Assembly: GCA_037833965.1 (NCBI GenBank)
Contig: AP031356.1
Coordinates: forward strand, 26,000,501 to 26,064,500
Direction of reading: 5' to 3'
Length of the DNA: 64,000 bases
From: Marchantia polymorpha subsp. ruderalis
Lineage: Eukaryota > Streptophyta > Marchantiopsida > Marchantiales > Marchantiaceae
Shown: piece after piece, positions 56,106 through 64,000 of the stretch
How positions within the stretch are numbered: position 1 is the stretch's first letter
Layout: each line of letters opens with the position of its first letter
Made by a program: the position numbers and the translations under genes
The notes under the pieces: model-generated
What the model saw: the letters and a program-made list of their open reading frames with translations, nothing else
Database searches by the model: none
What the model was told of the DNA's origin: nothing

Positions 56106-59100
56106 ATAAATGCATTAAATGTTTAGACTAAAATTTTGAATTACATAAATATCTTAACACTTGATAGGATTTCATATGGAAGATTTCAACGATGCAAACA
56201 ACATACTTTCATGATGAATTTTTTGGAATTTTGGTGTGTCACATTTTTATTTATTAAATAAGAAAAGATAGAACAAATTCAATCTAGTTTCAATAACTGA
56301 AGTCTAAGAGCTAGAGTAATAACTTAATTTATTTTTATGACAGAGACAAAAATAGATACTTTTATATCCTATGTACTATGTGAAGCTTAGAAAAGGTAAA
56401 TCTTTTTAATATAAGATAAAAAATGCATTAATCTCAGATATTATAACGTTTGATATAAAACAAAAAAATTTAATTCAAATGTAAATTATTCTTTCTCTTA
56501 TCAATTAATATATGAAAATAATAAGATTGCCTCATGGATATACATGCTTCATACTGAATTGTATTAAAATATCCATCACTTTCGAATGGACTGTATATTC
56601 ATTACTTAAGGTCGAAATACTTGCTTGCTTCTTTCCTTTTAGTTTTTAGAGTTACTCTCAATTATGGGGTGCAATGGCTTTCGAGTCCTCGCCATTTACA
56701 TCCGATTGATCCGGAGGACTCAAACTTTTTTGAAGAAATTTTAGATGCTTGCTCGAATGTAAACACTCCGCAAGCAGATAAGAATAACGTCTAAAATCAA
56801 CTGTAAGACGAATATCTCAATTGGGTGTGCAATTATTTTTTTACAGTACACAGAATCCATACTTTGAGTACTTCATTGTTCGACCATGTCATGCCGAGAA
56901 TCCAAAAGTGAAGTCAAACTTCCAACTCGATAAATCGAAACGTTTTCATAAGCATCAACTTTGCTTCCTTGGCTTCGGTCAAGCGCGTGGCCGCAGGCTT
57001 CATCAGTTTTCCCTTAAGATTCAGAGAATCAGAGTGTGTAGCTTGCTACACAAGCAGAGTACGCACTAAAGGCTCCGGTTCAAAGTGTAAGCGGGAGACT
57101 GCTGTACTCCTTTTTCATGTAATTCTCTTCTAGCTGCACTACAACTGAAGGCATCACAAGTGAGAACATAGTTCCTTTTAGAAAAGTGATCATTCGAAGT
57201 TCTCATAATGAAGGAATAGAGGATTTGCGACTTGCTCTACCGAAAACCTTTAGGAAACAACTCCAAGTATGTCTCAACAAAGAGTATTCTAAGTTTGATC
57301 AGAAGCTGAAGTAACTCAGCGTCGACTTCTGTCATACAAGTTTAAATCTGAAGAGTAAACTGCGATACGCGGAAACTCCACTGGATACTGGAAACAAACT
57401 CCACTCTACATCAAGAAGGGAGAGTATGCTTTCAGTATATATTTATACACTGAAAGCAAATCAGAAATGAGAATAGCATTACAAGAAATTTCTCTCGTCA
57501 CTTGCCTGCTCTCTGACCGAGTAATGTATTAGAGTGCCATATCGTTATATGGGTTTTTTGAGTAAACATATGTATATGAGTGATTGACATAACTATGTAC
57601 GCCAACAGTACACCCGCAAGTCTAGGGAAGGAAGCTCCGAAACTAGAGAACGTTCCAACAAGTCGAGGGGCAGGCCACAGAGACTTCAGCCTATAGACAG
57701 CAGCAACATCATCATCAGAGTGTTACATATCTTTCGAAATCAACGCCAAGCTCAACATCTTCTGTAAACACGTATAAGCCTCTGACGGTAGCTGACATTT
57801 GGGTTCTTCCCGCTATTCAGAGACAGACATGTAATCATCGGTGAACTGTAGAGTTCAAGGACCTCCATCAAGTAGACGGGAAGGTTTATACACTATCATG
57901 TAAGTCAAAGGACCTACGACTCTTGTACGCTGTCATGAAGATAGTATTAGTGTCCGAGCACGCTCTTCAAGCACCGTGTCACGCTCACCAAGTGTTTCTG
58001 AGTAAGATGATGCTCTTTACTGTACTCTCCATATGGGTATGTGTTCTTCTACAAAATGCGACACATGCAATTAACAGCATGAGCATGCTTTCTAACAAGT
58101 TGTCATGTTCAATGTTTCCCATAGCCACGACGTCCTCCCTCGATTTCATAATTGATGCAGATGTGACGGCTGATAGGGGCGGTGTGGTCAACAGGTGCAT
58201 GTCCTAGAGGTTGTTGTCCTCAGGTGTCAAGGATTCTGAACAGAAGATTATGGAGAATATGGAGCATAGAAATCTTTGACCTCAATTGACGGAGGGATTG
58301 TTTCTTGCTACATACGATTTACTCTTGTCGAAGTTGTTCTTGACAGTGTCTGACCACGGTAAGTTTGAACACGAGGACGAAGGATGCCATGACCTTCAAA
58401 GTACAATACAGGTGTATGAAGCTCCTCCTCTGCGCTTTTTCACTGACGGATTAGATGAAAGCGCACCAGAGCTGGTGCAGAGGTTTCGCCATAGGAGGTA
58501 CAAAATGTATGTAAACACCTCAGGTGAAATCGAGTCGGGACCGGATTCGCGAAAGTTCAACCATTGATTCCAGTTCCAATGTGCAAACGAGACGACTATA
58601 ACAGGCTTTACCCCGGAAAAAACATGACATATGTTTCCACAACCCTCTCACTGGTAGCAATCTATCACTTCCTTACCACTTTCCCTAGGTAAAATATTGG
58701 TGTAAGATTACATGCACCTAATTTCTTCTCTCGCCTATTAATTTGGCTATCATTCGAGGTAGTCTCTCGTCCTCCATTACAATCGTTCCCCTCGTACAGA
58801 CTCTTGTTCATTCATTTTCTATTCATCATTTCTCTCTTAAGTTACTCATTCCTTTCGTCTATGTTCAAACTCGGCATGCTTTACTCTTGGTTCGGTGTTC
58901 AAATTTTGCGCGCTGTCAACCTCTCTACTAAAGGTTTCGTGACTCAGCCTACGGGTGGATTGCCTACAAATATCGACAACTTGTCTCTTACCCGATCTCC
59001 TTTCAACACTTGATACATTACATCATTTAGCAGGTTAGCTGAATTTCATATATGAGAAAGCTTGCCTCTTCGTCGATTGCATTTGTCTGCCTTGGTCCAC

Positions 59101-59342
59101 ACACTTGGCTTATTCACAGAAGACGATTAAAACATCTCACACATGTCCAATTGGGTGGAGGAATCTGGAAAGAGCGGCTTCGCAGTGTAAATATCAGTAG
59201 TTAAAACTACAGTCGTGAAGAGGGTCTCTCCATCAATGAGGATGAGAAAAAATGCCTACTATACATAGAAATTCGCTTGTCATTGGCACAAATGCGTACC
59301 TCGAGATCCTTCACAACACTTTTACTGTATGGACTAGCAAGC
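56106..59342. other. Intergenic, no confident gene
   Basis: AT-rich from 56106 to about 56600. A hairpin GCTTTCAGT...ACTGAAAGC lies at about 57429-57458. A possible small secreted-protein ORF is listed at 58007-58206. Otherwise no supported feature. Confidence 0.4.
58007..58206 (+). CDS. Possible small secreted protein, 65 aa
   Basis: Two adjacent ATG codons at 58007 and 58010 open MMLFTVLSIWVCVLLQNATHA, which has the charge and hydrophobic pattern of a signal peptide with an A-x-A-like end, then about 45 residues with two Cys. A GT follows near 58194, and another open frame (58286-58567) lies downstream, so a spliced gene is conceivable. There is no homology I recognise. Confidence 0.15.
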
Positions 59343-62300
59343 TTACGCTGAGGCTTGAACCTGATAGAGATCGGCAGCACCGTGACTCACAGGTATCCTC
59401 ACTCCGCGTACTACAGGGGGCGTAACTCTTTCTTGATTACTACCAGCCCTCCAGGAGCGGTCTTTCTTCCTTGCGGCCTTTTTATGCATTTTATGTGGAG
59501 CTGTAACAACCTTCTTCTTGCCCTTTGTTTGTCTAAGATCACTTCCCAAACTAGAGTCAAGATCATCAAATACCCTGTCTAAGTTAGCTCCTGAAGTATC
59601 AACCACACCTAAAAGCTTTGATTCTCGATCTGCTGCCTGACTCGCTTCAGAAGGCGAAGACGACCTCTGTCCTTCACCTTCGTCGAGTTTTAAACCCTTC
59701 AACGACTGGGAGCTAACCCCAATCTCTGAATCTGATTCTTCCTCTTCGTCGACGTCACTTCCGGCTTCCTCGTCTTCGTCCTCGTCTTCGTCTTCGTACT
59801 CACCTTCAGAGCTTCCGTCTGATTCAACGTCTACTTCCGGTTGTGATACACTCTTTCCTAATTGCTTTGGCTTGCTCTTGCCCTTCCCACTGGAACCGGC
59901 CTCTTCGGGAGGAGGTATACAGTACGGAAGCTTGCCACTCAGATAGTCTTTCAATATCAGCCTAGCAGCCCGCGTTTCATCCGGCAGACCGCTGTTAGCA
60001 AAATATCCCCGCGAAACGGCATACACGAAAAGCAACTCTGCTGCAGTCGGAGGTCGGTCTTGAGGTTCATACAACTTCGGCTCAGGAAGTGAGATCCCAT
60101 AGATCTTTTGTAGGACTGACTTGGGCACAACGTCACAAACGACTTGGACGGGTCCTCTATGATCAGTCAGCTTGTCGATAGGCAAAACCCCGCATGCCAC
60201 CATCTCTGCTTTTGAGGTTGTAAAGGAAGGGAAGACCAGACCTGGGCAATCACACAACATGAGCTTCTCGTTGATGATAAGAGTTTGAAAATGCTTGGTT
60301 TTTCCTGGGGTCGAAGTTACTCCAGTCTTCTTTTCTCCCACTAAGGCATTGATGGTGGAACTCTTTCCCACATTGGGATATCCGACAAATCCTACCACGA
60401 CCCTTCCTGAGTGTCCAGTCTTCACAGCGACCTGGGGAGCTCTTTTGCCTTCCGCACTCTCTGATCCTTCACTCTTCTGAAGAGAACCCTCTCCTTCAAC
60501 GTGTTGCGCCAAGGCGGACCTAGAGGCGATTTTCCTCAGCTCCACAATGGCCTCTGCTTCTTTCTGCAGCCTTTCTAGAAGCTCTTCTCTCTCATATACA
60601 TGGGTGTCCTCATTATCATCAATGATTTCTTCCTGACTGTAGAGGTTGACGTCTGTAGGCAAGGGCTGACCTTTACCATCAAGTTCTGCTGAGGCGATCT
60701 TCGCAGACCAAAACAAAAATGGTATCCCTTGAGCCTTCAAATACGTGGCCCATTTTTGCCTGCATGAACACACCAAGACAGAGCTCAAGTTCAATTGAAA
60801 AATATGAATAGGGCACATAAACTTCATACAGCTTCACTTCGGTTCCAAAAACACATTTGATCCAACAACGAAACAATACCATCTATATTATGAAGTGTTA
60901 ATATTATTCTATAGCTGAAGTTGTAGAATAATGTGATAAACTGTCACCAGATAAGGTGGTAGAATAACCACCTTGAAGAGGCTGTTAACAAGTCTGCTTT
61001 GTTGAGAAGTAACATGACTTTCTTGTTCGGGTCGATTTCGCGAGCATAGTTCTGAAGCAAGAAAACTGAAACGATAAGAACGGTGTAGCAGAACTTGTCC
61101 ACCAGGGTCAAACGAAAGTGCTGAAAAGAATAAGAGACATTTATCGGTCCATACAGGCTATCGCGGGCTAACTTTCATTGTGCTACGTACCTCAAGATCG
61201 GCACATCGATAAAAGAGCGGGTTTCGCGAATCGACAACGACTACAACCTTCAAAACAGAACCAAAGGAGCCGACGTGTCAACTACTGATTTTTATCGCCC
61301 TTCAAATTCGGGGGGATTGGTTCGGAAAACGCAGAAGGTTAAAAACGTCAGCCCTAAACACCTTGCATAGTAGTTAAGATCATGTACTTATTAGTAGGGA
61401 TGAAAGAATGAGAACGAAACTGTAGGAACTAGTACTTCTCGCCATACATCCTGCAATGATACAGAAATCCTTCTGTGGTGTTGGAACTTTCATGCGAACT
61501 CGACCCCTTCCCGGCCTTATTGTAAGAATCCTGGACCTTTTCGTAAGCACGCCGGGCGACCTTACCTTCCGACTTCCCTATTTTGGCGTCCTAGTCAACT
61601 ATAACTTTCTCCGCTAACGTCGTGGACCGAAACATAATTGCAAGGTGACGTACCAAGTCACTGCGCTCCAAGACCCTCCAAAGTTGCCTCCAAATGTCGA
61701 TATTTTTTTCGAATGGTGTGATGATTAGTTTCTCATTATCCTCGAGCCTGTTGATATGTAAACCAAAATCAAAAGACTTACAACATTCGGAGTCATCGGC
61801 TCAAAGCTGCACATGTACAAAAGGGAAGTTTCGAATTTCGGCAAGACCAACCAGGCACAACACCAAAGATTACAATTTCCGTATTTTATTGTCCAAACTC
61901 GATAATCGTCCTAGCTCTCCAGGGGCAAAGACTTACCTGGCTAGTCCTCGACGCCACGTCAAAAAAGCTTTTCGCTCATGAGCATCCAATTCATCTGCTG
62001 TCATACCGCTGTTCCATTCGGGTCTGCCATGATAGAGTATTTTACAACTAGTAAGAATCTTTCCACCCGACTAAATATATCTATAAAAAAGCAGATACTG
62101 TCAGTGAACGAGTCAGGCTACTAGTCATTGTACTGAAGGATTTCGTCAGGCTGAAATTGATACCTTCTGGGAACGGTCAAATTCGCTCTGTACATGGCCT
62201 CCTCAGTCTCCCGAACCTCCCTTCTCCCTTCGAAAGTGAGACTAGTGCTGGCTTCCTCGGCTTCCCTGAAATGCGTGGTTGGACAAGCAATGTAAGTTAC

Positions 62301-63561
62301 GAATCACAAACAACTGATTTGGCAAGATTTCTCAGGCGGTGAGGTTTCGCAAGGGGAAGGAAACATCGACGCCCCAGTCTACCTTTCAACAAAGATCACC
62401 AACGGATGTAAGCTGCATTTATGATTGACGGCTCCATGGAGGTAGCGAAGGTCGCTGTTTTGCAGTCGTTCGAGCAAATGGTAAGGGGACTTTTGAGTAC
62501 TATCAAGATACCAAACCTGGATACCTTGATAATACCTCACCGTCTTAGAGGCTTCGAATTCCTCTCCTAGGTCTTATATAACACGTGCAATTCATCGCTG
62601 AACTCCCAAACTAACCACTATCGCGGAGAGTGGCATACCTTTGTGGGTAATGACACCTTTCTATGTGAAACAAAATTATTACTTTTTCAGATTGGCTAGG
62701 CATAAAAATTTTGCAAGATTCTCATAATTTTTTTAAAAATTAGACCTCCGCTAAGAGAAACATGCTGTCGTCTCCTCAAGTAAATTAACAAAGATAAACA
62801 CAAATGTTTCCAGAGATGGCAGACTGCCTACACTCTCATGCGGCTGGTCTATCTGAAACGCGATGTCAAAAGCCCTGTATGTCTAAACTTAAGTCGAACT
62901 CATGAACGTGTTCTCCAGGTAGAGACGTCGGTACTGCGTTTCAGATCGAAATAACAGCTCATCTGATATGTGAAGAAGAGCTCCAGCATACGATATCACC
63001 ATCATTTGCAGGAATATTTGACCAAAACATTGAAGGCAATGCTTCATAATTGAAAGGATTGGAATTTATCTTCCTCCTTACAATGTCACTGCTATAGACG
63101 AACGAAACCTAATTGATTCCTTGCTCGTCAACTTCGTTTTGCTACTTATCAATAGGCTTTCCTTATCCACATATCACACAGGCTTATTTTCGAAAGGAAA
63201 ACCCTTCTACATACAAAGCCTCGCTTGAACCCTAAACCTCTGTCCACAACCTCTGTACATGAATTCAGGGTTTAAATCGGCAGTGAAGACACTTAGAAAT
63301 CAGAAATCATACAAACCAGCAAAGAGATAAAACTCACGCAGAGATCAGAAGCTCGGGAAGAGGATTATTTGCTGAAAAGATGCGACCAGCGAGCTCAGCC
63401 TGCTCCATGACCTCATCCAGGTCACGCACCTCCATCACGGATTCCATCACAGTCTTTATACCCTTGCCCTTGGCCCTCATCTCATCACCCTCGACCTTCC
63501 GCTTATTCAACAACGCCAACCCGGGCCCATAGGGCGCCTTCGTTTTCTTTCTCCAACCCAT
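59343..63561 (-). CDS. LSG1: LSG1-type GTPase, 60S ribosomal subunit export/maturation, 7 exons
   Basis: LSG1 is a cytoplasmic circularly permuted GTPase that helps release the NMD3 export adaptor from pre-60S subunits. The exons (minus strand) are 63338-63561, 62164-62265, 61937-62023, 61654-61747, 61191-61247, 60972-61051 and 59343-60759. They sum to 2061 nt, 686 aa, all GT-AG and in phase. The permuted motif order is visible: G4 NKAD at 205-208, G5 SAK at 233-235, G1 GYPNVGKSS at 341-349, G2 in TSTPGKTKH, G3 DCPG at 385-388. Exons 3-5 give DIWRQLWRVLERSDL and FYRCADLE, diagnostic of the family. A long acidic stretch (about 520-565) and a basic tail (KKAARKKDRSWR, about 650) follow. The ATG at 63561 was chosen because the upstream in-frame codon is GTG. 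The N-terminus is shortened and diverged relative to the usual MGK start. Confidence 0.95.
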
Positions 63562-64000
63562 TGCAGTACCAGAAAATCGATGCACAAAATTTCTGGTTCC
63601 TCAACGATCCTCGTACACGTCCGTCCCCTACAGCGTAAGAATCTGAACAAGCTCGTCCAAATCGAAATTGAGACTTCCCAAGTGCACACAGAAGGTGACC
63701 AATTGCTTGTGAATCGAAGGAGATGCCGAACGAAGGTAACGAATTATGAGCCGATGAATTTGCCCTCGCCCTCTGTCTCCCGGAGCTGCGTTCGTCCGCA
63801 CTCTCCTTCCTCACTTCGGTCCCGGTTTGCGTCACAGTAGGTTGCCAAGTCACGTGCTTCGAACTCGGTTGTCGTCAGCCACGGTAAACCCTAAAACCCG
63901 AACCCCTCACCTCCCTTTGCTCGGCATGTACAGTACAGGGAATCCTGCAGGGGAAACTTCACAGACATCTTCGGGCTATTTAGCTTTCACAGCGAGATTC
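63562..64000 (-). promoter_or_regulatory. LSG1 upstream region with telo-box and G-box
   Basis: AAACCCTAAAACCC at 63886-63899 contains a telo-box (AAACCCTA), an element known to be enriched in plant promoters of ribosomal and ribosome-biogenesis genes, which fits an LSG1 promoter about 330 bp from the ATG. A G-box CACGTG is at 63851-63856. A second AACCCTAAACC at about 63228 lies in intron 1. Confidence 0.55.

Noticed and set aside
63503..63853. Alternative minus-strand frame starting upstream of LSG1
   Set aside because: It is a different frame from the LSG1 exon; the exon chain from 63561 gives a full-length protein with all splice phases consistent.

Overview
This looks like nuclear DNA of a land plant, most likely a bryophyte-grade lineage; that placement is inference from gene and transposon families and I cannot name a species. 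Two intron-rich housekeeping genes are recognisable: a CHX-type cation/proton exchanger (32782-37798, minus, 8 exons, 934 codons plus stop within the joined model) and an LSG1-type circularly permuted GTPase of 60S ribosome assembly (59343-63561, minus, 7 exons, 686 aa). Both models have consistent GT-AG junctions and stay in frame across every exon. The rest is transposon strata and long stretches with no gene I recognise.

Positions 1-23540 are one decayed Ty3/gypsy-type retrotransposon on the plus strand, with its 5' LTR outside the window. In order it carries gag, two CCHC knuckles, an aspartic protease, a DNMT3-like cytosine-5 methyltransferase, reverse transcriptase, RNase H, integrase and a C-terminal PHD-type zinc finger. 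It is split three times, in gag, at the RT start and near the integrase C-terminus, by three copies of one 5.1-5.35 kb element family (1439-6509, 9333-14684, 17255-22555). All three copies lie in the same orientation, have TGT...ACA ends, and are flanked by perfect 5-bp target duplications (GTGGG, AGAGG, ATGTG). Removing each copy restores the host reading frame at that junction.

The inserted family has no recognisable transposase, integrase or RT. It encodes a roughly 1000-residue product in two frames: an N-terminal globular domain, a Pro/Ser/Ala-rich linker, then a coiled coil in the -1 frame. It is packed with short GC-rich palindromes, and the dominant longer palindrome differs in each copy. 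A TATAAA box lies just after the coding region in all three.

Positions 24284-30540 are AT-rich nested debris. A mariner-like element (24660-27078, TA duplication, inverted ends) sits inside a Ty1/copia LTR. A second copia end lies inverted at 27986-28760, and a third at 29520-30540 contains a 35-bp tandem array grown out of the polyprotein end. A 5'-truncated LINE lies at about 54525-56105 (minus).

The most interesting biology is the retrotransposon that carries both a DNA methyltransferase and a chromatin-reader finger, together with the palindrome-rich elements nested in it.
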